In this document: piece by piece, positions 28,001 through 36,155 of the stretch
Numbering within the stretch: position 1 is the stretch's first letter
Layout: each line of letters starts with the position of its first letter
Source: Saprospiraceae bacterium
GTDB taxonomy: Bacteria; Bacteroidota; Bacteroidia; Chitinophagales; Saprospiraceae
Length of the DNA: 64,000 nucleotides
Direction of reading: 5' to 3'
Assembly: GCA_027008645.1 (NCBI GenBank)
Contig: JALVEE010000219.1
Location: 1-64,000 of the forward strand
Notes under the pieces: generated by a model
Seen by the model: the letters and a program-made list of their open reading frames with translations, nothing else
Databases searched by the model: none
Told to the model about the DNA's origin: nothing
Position numbers and translations under genes: made by a program

Positions 28001-28638
28001 CTTTAAAAAAATTCGCATTAAATATCTGTGCTAAAATTGAATTGATAAATCCGGTTTTGGTAAACAATAATTTACTTAAAATTCCTTATAACAAACTTTG
28101 GACTATAACTTCTGATTACCTTAAAGCTACAGATGCCAATAATTCTGCAAGTGAATTGATATTTACCGTCGTAAAGACACCTTTGTTGTGTTCAATGTAT
28201 ATTGGCAACACCCAACTGTTTGTCGGGGACAGATTTACTCAAAAAGATATTGACAATGGTTTAATATCCGTGTTGTATCCGGGAGATGAAAAGGTTTTTG
28301 ATAAATTCTATTTTACGGTGATAGACGGTGTAGGTGGAGCGATTGGAATTACAGCATTCAATTTAGAGAGCGATTATAAGGTTAAAATTGATGAATCATT
28401 TGCAAATAAAATTCAATTATTTCCAAATCCGGCATCTAACTTTGTAAATATCAATATTGATCAAACCGGAACCTTTGATTTTGAAATTTTCAACTTAAAC
28501 GGACAAAAATTAGTATCAAAAAATATAAAGGGTGGATTCAGCTCTGTTGATTTAACAAAATTCAACGACGGTATTTACATTATAAAAATTCACAATAATC
28601 AATACAACTATGTAGGAAAAATCGTAAAACAGAGATAA
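25030..28638 (+). CDS. Secreted reprolysin-like metalloprotease with P-domain and T9SS sorting domain
   Basis: The 1202-residue protein has a signal peptide (cleavage near NLSAQNF) and a prodomain. The zinc protease domain carries HEMGHQFSANHTFN at about residues 352-365 (HExxHxxxxxH) and a downstream Met-turn (TTIMAYCG), placing it with M12B-type metzincins of Bacteroidota. Ig-like regions follow, then a proprotein-convertase-like P-domain (about 870-1002, ending GPWTLLISDN ... LKKFALNIC) and a C-terminal T9SS type A domain (about 1124-1202, from IQLFPNPASNFVNI). I chose the ATG at 25030 over an in-frame TTG at 25021. A mobile element sits directly behind the stop. Confidence 0.9.
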   Translation: MRKILPVFFILFVINLSAQNFWRVVDESSIILDRDAERGVIPIDYSSYHLDMKALVNYLKKAPIQFNKEHKSIPVYIPMPDGSNMLFDVVKSPVMMSKLAQKFPNISSYKGIARDDKKINIRFNIGSKGFFASIYNKKGNIYIDPYASGVKDYYISYYTYNYKVDISDINLSCGLDSDDVIFDKSTNLNEINFPDELLDFRDASACDSVKQYNYRLALACTGEWGQKHGGTKEAALSDMITSVNRINQIYENEFAIHLNLIDDNDKLIWLDPDNDPYKNPTIGGALLGENFDAINNTISMKSYDIGHVFTNRCQDVGGIARLAAVCQTYKAMGVTCHYSDDLNYIVTNVTCHEMGHQFSANHTFNNCSGNESLGSGFEPGGGTTIMAYCGLCGPNDVDYKCLETFHSYSIQQVKYYSREGGGRKCAEKISSDNTAPEVSIDYDNGFYIPIQTPFVLKGSAYDCDGDDLVYSWEEIDAGPQSDIGHPEGNAPIFTVREVSDNPVRYFPNLYDLLYNRSNNSELLPTYERDLKFRFIARDNHEVAGGTDWVDMSFKADSGSGPFLVRYPNNFLKFRTGDSLRVKWDVANTDNDKVNCQNVDILLSVDKGYTYPYTLKYKTANDGEELVYMPDTITSNARIMVKASNNIFLDVCNYNLKIREREDTNFLFDLDEISGRLCLPYSVNSKISTRGFNGYEDSIKFKVIGLPENAEYKITPEIIKTGETANIEFNFDNVQKDSYSEVYVLGISTKGDTVIRPITWDIYSNYYKDINVISPEVGSTGQAQNPVFKWEKDVAYDYVNLYVSSDPSFPEEKTFVRNYITDTFYQPTELLEYSTLYYWKLEYGNPCGTVSPDTLYTFSTFATDCKDYVANLTGKAQDIKSSVVLRDTIIIEEDITITDVNVKLSGSHTRFREISASLIAPSNDTILLFRPRPFNYQGPFNMAFDDQAYYKLKSPPKGTFKPDSPLSVLIGKSGKGPWTLLISDNKYQQSGTLKKFALNICAKIELINPVLVNNNLLKIPYNKLWTITSDYLKATDANNSASELIFTVVKTPLLCSMYIGNTQLFVGDRFTQKDIDNGLISVLYPGDEKVFDKFYFTVIDGVGGAIGITAFNLESDYKVKIDESFANKIQLFPNPASNFVNINIDQTGTFDFEIFNLNGQKLVSKNIKGGFSSVDLTKFNDGIYIIKIHNNQYNYVGKIVKQR

Positions 28639-28755
28639 TCCAAATGTAACTACTCAGGTCAAATATTTAGTGAAATCGAAATATAATACGTTGAATTATT
28701 ATGCTTTCATCTAGATAATCTATGAATTATACCACCTGGGTAGTTACATCCAAAT
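28638..28755. mobile_element. Second MITE type, 102 bp, with 8-bp target duplication
   Basis: The element is 28646-28747. It begins GTAACTACTCAGGT and ends ACCTGGGTAGTTAC, a 14-bp terminal inverted repeat with one mismatch. ATCCAAAT at 28638-28645 is repeated exactly at 28748-28755. The first duplication begins with the last base of the metalloprotease stop codon. Its terminal repeats are unrelated to the MITE family of copies A-C. It has no coding capacity, and no other copy was seen in the window. Confidence 0.85.
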
Positions 28756-28784
28756 TTTAAAACTTTGTTACAGTAAAACCAAAT

Positions 28785-29045
28785 GGGCGCATTTCATTTT
28801 TTCAATAGGCAAGTACGCTAAAGCGCACTCTACTCGTAATTTATGTTACTCCTATAACCCCTAACTGAAGTTAGGGGCTATTCTTATGCTTCAAAGCATA
28901 TAATTTTCAGCATAGCCGTAGCTATGGTGGAAATTATTAATGCAGTTATCGGCAAAAAGAACGAATACTTGGCCTGAAAGAGTATGCTTGACTTGACACT
29001 AGGGGTTGCAACTTCCTCCCTTGTAAGGGAGGATTGAGCTGGGTT
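28785..29045. repeat. Repeat E: MITE-type left end plus hairpin-rich core
   Basis: Begins GGGCGCATTTCATTTTTTC, like the MITE terminal repeat, 30 bp after the second MITE type. The core has hairpins CCCCTAACT-GA-AGTTAGGGG (28857-28876), TATGCTTCAAAGCATA (28885-28900), CATAGC-CGTA-GCTATG (28910-28925) and CCTCCC-TTGTAA-GGGAGG (29015-29032). The stretch 28807-28893 recurs inverted at 14935-14998. No right end is evident, so the right limit is approximate. It fills the gap between two convergent genes. Confidence 0.55.
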
Positions 29046-29061
29046 CTAACATCAGCATATT

Positions 29062-30210
29062 TTATCTCACTACTCTTGATTTCCACTTGTATTTGCTTAC
29101 AAACAAGCTCAAAACACCTATAAATACGATATAAAAGGGATACCTCAATAAAGAGATTACCAAATTGAGGTAATTGATTTTTTCTTTAAAAAAACCGGCT
29201 ACCGATTTGATGAATAATATGTCTATTATTAATTTGGAAATAAGCAAGAAAAGTGTAAAATAGATTTGCCTGTAATCCAAAAACAAAATTAAAAATATAT
29301 TGGATAATATGATAAAATTCATGAGGAAAACCAATGCAATCACAGACTTCATTGCCAAACTATCGTATCCTTTTGTTTTAGTAGCCCAACGCAATCTTTG
29401 CCTGATAAAACCGGATAATGTTTTCTCCGGAAAGGTATAAACTATAGCCTCTGTATTTTTCAAAAAACTAATGGAATCCGGATATTTTTTCGCAATAGCT
29501 TGTACTAAAAACATATCATCACCGGAAGCAAAATCAGAAGCTGATGAAGAATAAACTCCTTTTCTATAACTCATATTTGCTCCGTTTGCCATATAATGCA
29601 ATCCCGATTTTATACCCGCGCAGGTTACACCCATAGTCGTCAACAATTCATATTTTTGAAATTGCTGCAAGGAGGAATTACCGGATTTATAAAACACTGG
29701 AGCGGTCACAAATTTGATTTTATCCTCACTGTATTTCATCGCATGAGATAATATCCAATTTTCCCCTGCGAATGTATCTGCATCCGTTTGCAAAATAATA
29801 TCGCCTTGAGCTTTGGAAATAGCGATTTCGATTGCTTTTTTCTTATAGTTATTTATATCTTCATTATCCAAATAGTTTTTCAGCTCGTAAAAACTAAAGT
29901 TTTTGTACTTAATATCCCTCAAAATTTCCAAGGATTTATCAGTAGAATAATCGTCAATATATATGATTTCAAACAAAGAATCAGGATAATTATTATTAGC
30001 GATGCTATTGATACATTTCTGTATATTATCTTCCTCATTCCGGCCGATAATTATAACTGAGACAAAAGGCTTGTCTATAAACTCAAAATTTCTATCCGGC
30101 TCGGGTTTATTCCAATAATACCAATAATAAAGCAATAGAAGAATATAGAAAAGTAAAATAAAAAGTGAAATCAAGTGAAATAATTGTAAGGTCATATCAT
30201 TAGAATTCAT
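29062..30210 (-). CDS. Membrane-bound family 2 glycosyltransferase
   Basis: The 382-residue protein has an N-terminal membrane segment (about 10-30), a GT2 catalytic domain and three to four C-terminal membrane segments. Motifs: VSVIIIGRNEEDNI at the nucleotide site, YIDDYSTDKS, the DxD-type LQTDADTF, GDDMFLVQA and RQRLRWATK (QxxRW-like), as in processive or chitin/cellulose-synthase-like enzymes. Donor and acceptor are unknown. Its start overlaps the stop of the upstream small membrane protein gene by 4 bp, which implies translational coupling. An internal start five codons later (MTLQL) is also possible. Confidence 0.88.
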   Translation of the reverse strand: MNSNDMTLQLFHLISLFILLFYILLLLYYWYYWNKPEPDRNFEFIDKPFVSVIIIGRNEEDNIQKCINSIANNNYPDSLFEIIYIDDYSTDKSLEILRDIKYKNFSFYELKNYLDNEDINNYKKKAIEIAISKAQGDIILQTDADTFAGENWILSHAMKYSEDKIKFVTAPVFYKSGNSSLQQFQKYELLTTMGVTCAGIKSGLHYMANGANMSYRKGVYSSSASDFASGDDMFLVQAIAKKYPDSISFLKNTEAIVYTFPEKTLSGFIRQRLRWATKTKGYDSLAMKSVIALVFLMNFIILSNIFLILFLDYRQIYFTLFLLISKLIIDILFIKSVAGFFKEKINYLNLVISLLRYPFYIVFIGVLSLFVSKYKWKSRVVR

Positions 30211-30641
30211 TCAAAAAGGTCTTCATAATTATTGACTTTAACTTTCTTGAATTCATCGAGATCCAAAACTTCGGCATCTTTTTCTTCAACTTCTTCATAC
30301 TCGATATACTTTTTCTTGTCTTTTCTTTTAGTTTTAAAATTCATAAAAGCATTAAAGAATAAGGCAGCCGATACAAATGGAAAACCCAAAACAGTAAAAA
30401 TAACGGCAAGAATGCCTAAGAGTGTCCTGTACCGGAGTAACTCATAGATTACAATTCCAAATTTCATCAATACTCTATAATCCAAAATTGCAGCGAGAAT
30501 AATAAATACAGGAGCGAGAACCAAAAACAATTTGTAAATACTTTGTATGACTATATAAATAAGGAAAACCACTACAAACACCAGTATCAATCCCAGCCAA
30601 CTATTAGTTTTGTTATATGATTTGAATTGAAAATTATTCAT
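30207..30641 (-). CDS. Small membrane protein of unknown function
   Basis: The 144-residue protein has three to four hydrophobic segments between about residues 15 and 105 (LGLILVFVVVFLIYIVIQSI, LAPVFIILAAILDY, LLGILAVIFTVLGFPFVSAAL), then a basic stretch (FKTKRKDKKKYIEYEE) and an acidic tail. I do not recognise a family. The 4-bp overlap with the following glycosyltransferase gene suggests that the two proteins act together, perhaps as an accessory membrane subunit, but this rests only on gene order. Confidence 0.7.
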   Translation of the reverse strand: MNNFQFKSYNKTNSWLGLILVFVVVFLIYIVIQSIYKLFLVLAPVFIILAAILDYRVLMKFGIVIYELLRYRTLLGILAVIFTVLGFPFVSAALFFNAFMNFKTKRKDKKKYIEYEEVEEKDAEVLDLDEFKKVKVNNYEDLFE

Positions 30642-30741
30642 CCTGCTTTTAATATTTGTAACAAAATTATAAATTTAACTCAAATAAATCAATTTTAAAT
30701 ATACAAATTCTCAAAAACAATCGATAAAAGTGCCAAAATAA

Positions 30742-30772
30742 GAAAAAGCCCCTCTTCTTTGCAGAAGAGAGG
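30742..30772 (-). terminator. Intrinsic terminator of giant surface-protein gene 2
   Basis: On the minus strand GCCTCTCTTCT pairs with AGAAGAGGGGC (one wobble, GCAA loop), followed by TTTTTC. It is about 40 bp after the stop. The preceding TTTTTGGGAT is shared with the terminator of the paralogue at 18731, so the 3' untranslated region appears to have been duplicated with the gene family. Confidence 0.85.
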
Positions 30773-30811
30773 CTATCCCAAAAACCGATTTTATTCGGCT
30801 ACGATGAATGA

Positions 30812-33800
30812 TTATTTAATCATAATCATCTTTCTAGTAGCAGTATAATCTCCGGATTCTAATCTATAGTACAATACTCCTGCTACATTGAGCTCCTTAT
30901 TGGAAATCTCAAGTTTATTGTATCCGGCATTTCCATATGCGTTATATACTTTTACGACTTTTCCTGTAACATCGTAAATTGTCATTGTGTAATCTGAAGC
31001 TTTAGGAAGATCAAATCCAATTACTGTTTTATTTGCAAATGGGTTTGGTTCATTTTGATACAATGTATATACATTATCTTCATTTCTAAATTCAAGCGAG
31101 ATAGAATTAACTTCAAGACTTGAACCCGTGTAAGCTTCTGCTCTTGCAATTTTATCACTTATACTCAAGACACCTTTAAGACTATTATCGGTACTTGCTT
31201 TAATAGTGATAGTAAACAAGACTTCACCGTCTTTTACATTTACTCCTTGTGCATTGTCCCAACTTAATACTAATTGGTTATTTACCAAATTGGCATTGGA
31301 ATTATCTATGTTTATAGCTCCCGGAACAATATCTTCGATATCGGAATTGGAGATATCCATAGTAAATTGAATACCATATACATCATTGAAGTTTTTGGCA
31401 TAGAATGGTATTTCCACCATTTCATTCTCTGTTGTTTTCACATTGTCAACTAATAGTTTGACAGTATTTGCATTTCTGCTTTCAAGTTTGTCTGCGCTAC
31501 CGTTTATATCTCCGATTTTTACGGCTTTAAAGTCTAAATTATTGATACTTGTGTTATTCACGGTAACAATCCTTTTACTTGCTTGATCCAACTCAGCATA
31601 AGCTTTCTTAGGATTTGCAAATTGATAATCTGAGGATATAGCAACCCAAGAGTCATTTTTAAACTCAGTTGTTTTTCCTAAAATCAATTTTCTCAATTGT
31701 AATATATCTGAAGCAGTTACGGAACCACTCTTATTAACATCAGCTGCAATCAAGCGATAAGGATCATCAATAGACTTGATTCCTAACAAATGTTTTTGAA
31801 TCAATACTATATCCAAAGTCGTAATTCCATTTAGATATTCGATATCTCTTGCTCCTGTTATAGTGTAATTGTCGTCTTCCAAGCTAAATGTAAATACACC
31901 ATTTTCATTTGTCATTACATCACTCTTGTTTTCAGTACTCGCCGCAGTCATTTTCATTCCTTTGAATAATTCTCCGTCCATTGTAACCGTACCTGATACT
32001 AAAGGATGAGGATCTGTTGCACAGTGATTGAAATTAATCTCCACACTTGCAAAATCATAATTTCCATCATCACATGAATTATTGTTAGCAAATTTATCCC
32101 AAACATATACTTGGATTGTCTTTGTATAATTTGCATTTTGAACATAATCACACAAGTATCTTCTCTGTGAAGTATGACTTGCAGCTATCCAAGCATCAGC
32201 ATCACCATTTGCATATGCTGCAAAAGTGCTAATTAAACCGGTTGCAGGGTCAAAGAAATTCATACCGTATTGATTCAATTGATGTTCCCATTTCAATGGC
32301 TCAACCTCAAACTTAGGTAAGAATGGTGAGAATGTGAAATACAAACCGGTCTTGGGCGTACAATTGTCATAAGAAGATAAACAACCGTTATCACAACCTC
32401 CTTTATCAAAAGATCTTGCTGTTAATTCAACCATACCATTTGTCATAACCGCTGTTGCCAAATCAACAAATAACGGTGTAGGTGGCTTCTTGTCAGCAAC
32501 TGTAAAGAATTGATTCTTGCTTGTTGCATTACCACAACCATCACCTACTGTCCATGTAACTCTGTAATTACCAACCGGTAGAGGCTCCAACAATATCAGG
32601 TATGCATCTGCTGTATTGTCGATATTATCTCTGTTTTTGTTTCCTTTTACTCCTTGAGCAGGTTTTGGTGTATAATTGTATGAATACTGAATAGTTTCCC
32701 ATGTATCCATATTTGTCACAATGTATTTCCAATTAAATTTCTGTGAGACATTGCAAGAATCTGTTGCATGAGCAGGTATTTTAAGATCATAAGCATAGCA
32801 ATCTGTTGATGCAAAACATTGATCTTCCACTTGAATCTCAGGTGTCTGAGAGTCTGTTACCATTAATACTTGTGTATATCTGTAATATCCGTCTTCAACA
32901 AGATTATAACAATCAAGTCTTCTTCCTTTTATCTGATCCACATTGAATTCTGCTCCGGTATTTGCTTCATATACACACCAATCTACAACAGCCCATTCTC
33001 TTACAATTTTGTAACAAGCACCATCTACAAATCTAAATGTGTCTTCTTTAACTATTTCCGCTGTAACTACATTACATGGATTTTCATCCCAAGTTGGTTC
33101 TTTTCCATCACCCAATTCATTAGAACAATCTGCTTTCACATCCTTTGGAAATACTATTGTACAAGGATCAAAAGGCTCTGCTGATTCAACTGTAATTTTC
33201 TGCCTGCATGTAGTTGATTTACTACACCCTGTAGCTGTCCAAGTTCTTATTATCTTAGCTCCACATACACCCAAATCTCTCTTGTCTGAATACTCCAATT
33301 CATAACCACAAACACTTATTACATTTGGCTTAAGCCTTGTGTTTACGTCAGGATCCAAACTTTCTTCACAAGTAACTGAAACCGGTGGACAGTCCAATAC
33401 AGGTGGAATCTTACATTCAAGATTGACTATACTCCAGCAGTCATTGTAGTGACCGAATAAATCACCGTTTGCACTCATTCTGTACGGATCAACAGGACCG
33501 TTACCCGGATCTTTATCAAATACTCTTAAAGATACCATCACACCATTATCGACATCTTCACAACAAAAGAATACTTCATCATCATACCATACATCATTCG
33601 CTTGTGTTGCCGGCTTATCATCTCCATTAAGATCTGAGCAACCTCCATCATAATTCAAATCGTCATTTACTCTCAATACTTTGAAGTAAACAGGATTACA
33701 ATTGTCAAATGATCCTGAATCAAAGCTATGTGCAAACACTTTTGCATTTCCCATAGCAGTGATACTCACTTGCTTGTGTTGCTCACATACTGGAATCGGT

Positions 33801-35434
33801 GGCACTCCGTCAAATACCGTCACATTCACACAACTCACATCTTCGTTTCCACAATCATCAGACACATGGTAACATATTTTGTATTCTCCCAATGGCAAAT
33901 TGTTAACAAACCAATTTTCGCCTGCATCTACCACACCATTGTGGTTAGCATCACCAACTACTATACCTTCAGCTGAAGTAACCCACCAAACAGGATTAGA
34001 ATCACAGTTGTCATTCAAATGATGTAAAGGAGGTACCGGTACATTAGCATTACATTCATATGCTTTAGTCTTAGCCGTAATATCATCAGGATCTAAGAAA
34101 GTAGGCGCAGTAGTGTCAGTAATCCTTATAATCTGTGTATGTTCATATATCAGACCAGTACAGTCATCAACCAAAGTCCAATATCTCAATATTTTTGTTC
34201 CACAAGGCACTCCGTCTGCCTTTGTATATACTCTATCTGTATAAAATACCTCTATCGTTCCGCAAGCATTGCTATATCCGCTTGGGTAACCTGTATATGC
34301 AGGACTTGGGTTTCCTGCTCCATCAACTGCATAATTTGTACTACATTCTATCATGTCGTGATCTCCGGGAAGACCATCCCAGTTCTTAGGCCATTCGAGG
34401 TTGTTGATGTCCACTCCCTTAAAGAAGTAGTCTGATGTACAAGTTGCTGTCATACCGGAATTATCCGTTGCTGTATATACCCTTTTCACGATGTATGTAC
34501 CACAATCAGGTCCATCCACAACAGTCTGAGTCCACGTTAGTTTTGCGTTACAATTATCACTTGCTGTTGCAAGAGGAAAATTGTAGTTTACTCCTTCCTC
34601 ATAGCATCCGTCATATACACATTCGGAATTGTAAAATGCTTCCGCCATTGTCACATCTGCTCCTTGAGGTGTAGCTATACTAAATTCATAGTTTCCTTCA
34701 TAATCAGCATCCAAGTCAGACAATACCACATAATAGGTAGTAGCTGTAGTCAAAGCTACGCTTCCGTCATATGCTCCTTGATTATCTTCATCAAATTGAC
34801 CGATTATATGCGGTACTAAATCTGCACAAGAACTGTTTGCATCAAATTCTTGATCCAAGACCCCTATTAATAACTTATGGTTATCATCACTTCCGGTAAA
34901 TGTATAAATACCCGGGGATGTCACGGTAATTGCATAAACATCATAGTAGTGATTTCCGTTTTCCAATCCCAATGCTGCTGCCAATGCAGCGCAATCTGCA
35001 GGTACCTCTGCTGATTCATCGGTGGCAGAAAATGATTCGGTAAATGGACTGGCAAACACAGATCCCGCCGGTAATGCTCCTCCTTCAGGACACTCGCACT
35101 CTATGGTTGGAGGCATTTTGTCCATTACGACAATCCTTCCCCAACAGTTGTTTCCTGTTGCTGTTTCAAATACGCCAACAATGTAGTTCCCCGGTTTTAC
35201 GGGATTTGCTACTGTCCCCGGAGAATTTATCGGGTTTGGCATTGTGTTGTAAATTCTGACTTCGTAAGCACTATAGTCAGCATACGTTCCTTCCAAGATC
35301 ATATCAGGATCTATCAATGCTGCACATTGATCATCAACTGAAACTTGGACATTCTTATTACAAGCCATTGAACCCTGCCCTACAGCAAAGTTTATGGTCA
35401 ATGCAAAAGAAAATAATAATAATAATTTTTTCAT
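30812..35434 (-). CDS. Giant T9SS-exported surface protein with HYR-like, dockerin-like and cohesin-like domains (2)
   Basis: The 1540-residue paralogue of the protein at 18843 has the same order: signal peptide (MKKLLLLFSFALTINFAVGQ), about 1100 residues of Cys-rich HYR-like modules (DKMPPTIECE, DTTAPTFLDP, DGVPPIPVCE, CKIPPVLDCP, DKKPPTPLFV), a dockerin-type pair at about 1200-1251 (GITTLDIVLIQKHLLG and VTASDILQLRKLILG), a cohesin-like domain (about 1323-1450) and a T9SS type A tail (from LYQNEPNPFANKTVIGF). An extra domain near residues 100-240 resembles a bacterial pre-peptidase C-terminal fold. An in-frame extension to 35533 exists, but the signal peptide fixes the ATG at 35434. Confidence 0.85.
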   Translation of the reverse strand: MKKLLLLFSFALTINFAVGQGSMACNKNVQVSVDDQCAALIDPDMILEGTYADYSAYEVRIYNTMPNPINSPGTVANPVKPGNYIVGVFETATGNNCWGRIVVMDKMPPTIECECPEGGALPAGSVFASPFTESFSATDESAEVPADCAALAAALGLENGNHYYDVYAITVTSPGIYTFTGSDDNHKLLIGVLDQEFDANSSCADLVPHIIGQFDEDNQGAYDGSVALTTATTYYVVLSDLDADYEGNYEFSIATPQGADVTMAEAFYNSECVYDGCYEEGVNYNFPLATASDNCNAKLTWTQTVVDGPDCGTYIVKRVYTATDNSGMTATCTSDYFFKGVDINNLEWPKNWDGLPGDHDMIECSTNYAVDGAGNPSPAYTGYPSGYSNACGTIEVFYTDRVYTKADGVPCGTKILRYWTLVDDCTGLIYEHTQIIRITDTTAPTFLDPDDITAKTKAYECNANVPVPPLHHLNDNCDSNPVWWVTSAEGIVVGDANHNGVVDAGENWFVNNLPLGEYKICYHVSDDCGNEDVSCVNVTVFDGVPPIPVCEQHKQVSITAMGNAKVFAHSFDSGSFDNCNPVYFKVLRVNDDLNYDGGCSDLNGDDKPATQANDVWYDDEVFFCCEDVDNGVMVSLRVFDKDPGNGPVDPYRMSANGDLFGHYNDCWSIVNLECKIPPVLDCPPVSVTCEESLDPDVNTRLKPNVISVCGYELEYSDKRDLGVCGAKIIRTWTATGCSKSTTCRQKITVESAEPFDPCTIVFPKDVKADCSNELGDGKEPTWDENPCNVVTAEIVKEDTFRFVDGACYKIVREWAVVDWCVYEANTGAEFNVDQIKGRRLDCYNLVEDGYYRYTQVLMVTDSQTPEIQVEDQCFASTDCYAYDLKIPAHATDSCNVSQKFNWKYIVTNMDTWETIQYSYNYTPKPAQGVKGNKNRDNIDNTADAYLILLEPLPVGNYRVTWTVGDGCGNATSKNQFFTVADKKPPTPLFVDLATAVMTNGMVELTARSFDKGGCDNGCLSSYDNCTPKTGLYFTFSPFLPKFEVEPLKWEHQLNQYGMNFFDPATGLISTFAAYANGDADAWIAASHTSQRRYLCDYVQNANYTKTIQVYVWDKFANNNSCDDGNYDFASVEINFNHCATDPHPLVSGTVTMDGELFKGMKMTAASTENKSDVMTNENGVFTFSLEDDNYTITGARDIEYLNGITTLDIVLIQKHLLGIKSIDDPYRLIAADVNKSGSVTASDILQLRKLILGKTTEFKNDSWVAISSDYQFANPKKAYAELDQASKRIVTVNNTSINNLDFKAVKIGDINGSADKLESRNANTVKLLVDNVKTTENEMVEIPFYAKNFNDVYGIQFTMDISNSDIEDIVPGAINIDNSNANLVNNQLVLSWDNAQGVNVKDGEVLFTITIKASTDNSLKGVLSISDKIARAEAYTGSSLEVNSISLEFRNEDNVYTLYQNEPNPFANKTVIGFDLPKASDYTMTIYDVTGKVVKVYNAYGNAGYNKLEISNKELNVAGVLYYRLESGDYTATRKMIMIK

Positions 35435-36155
35435 AAAACTGAGTTTTTGGGTTAAAAAAAATTCTAAATTTTTAAATTCATTTTTGTTCATTAAATAAAA
35501 GGAATTTTTCGTTTTCCTTTTTGTATCACACATAAGTCCGGTATTACGGTAAAGTCCTTTGACCTACCCGATCTTTCGCTAAGTATCCAAAAAAGTGAAT
35601 CCATCCATCAACACTACCTCCAATACAAGATTATAGTGCTATATAATATCTAAATGTAGTATTTGCGCTTTCAATCACATAAGTAATAAACACAAACTCG
35701 GATTTGACTAATTGCCCTGTTTGTAAATATACATACACAGACAACCCGATTAAAAATTAATTGGTCTTAATCTTTATCAGGTAAATTTTATCTTTAATAT
35801 TTTCATATTTTCGAGTTTTTGGTTAATAAATTATGTCATCGGTTACTAAAATCAAAAGCCTCTAATACATCTATATTGTAAAAATTGAGTAAAACAATAA
35901 AGTGTATTTTCTGCGCTTCTGTTTTACAAATGTATGCAAACCATAATTACCAACAAAATCAAAAATTCGGTATTTATTAATTATAAAAAAAATTGAATGT
36001 CTATAGATTTTTTAGCCCAATATATTATATAATTAAATTTTTCGTATGAATTATTAAAAAATGCGAGTTATACCGATAAATCCTTGTATAGCTCTGAATT
36101 TTAACATTTTAAAGGCAATAAAATAGCACTAAAAAAACTATTTCTGAAACTGATA
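35435..36155. other. Non-coding region upstream of giant gene 2
   Basis: About 720 bp of AT-rich DNA between the giant gene start and the 183-bp repeat array. It presumably holds the promoter of giant gene 2. No box with convincing spacing, hairpin or repeat was recognised. Confidence 0.4.

Noticed and set aside
18843-35434. Cellulosome locus
   Set aside because: Dockerin-like and cohesin-like domains are on the same two proteins, no glycoside hydrolases or scaffoldin are present, and T9SS tails point to surface proteins of another kind.
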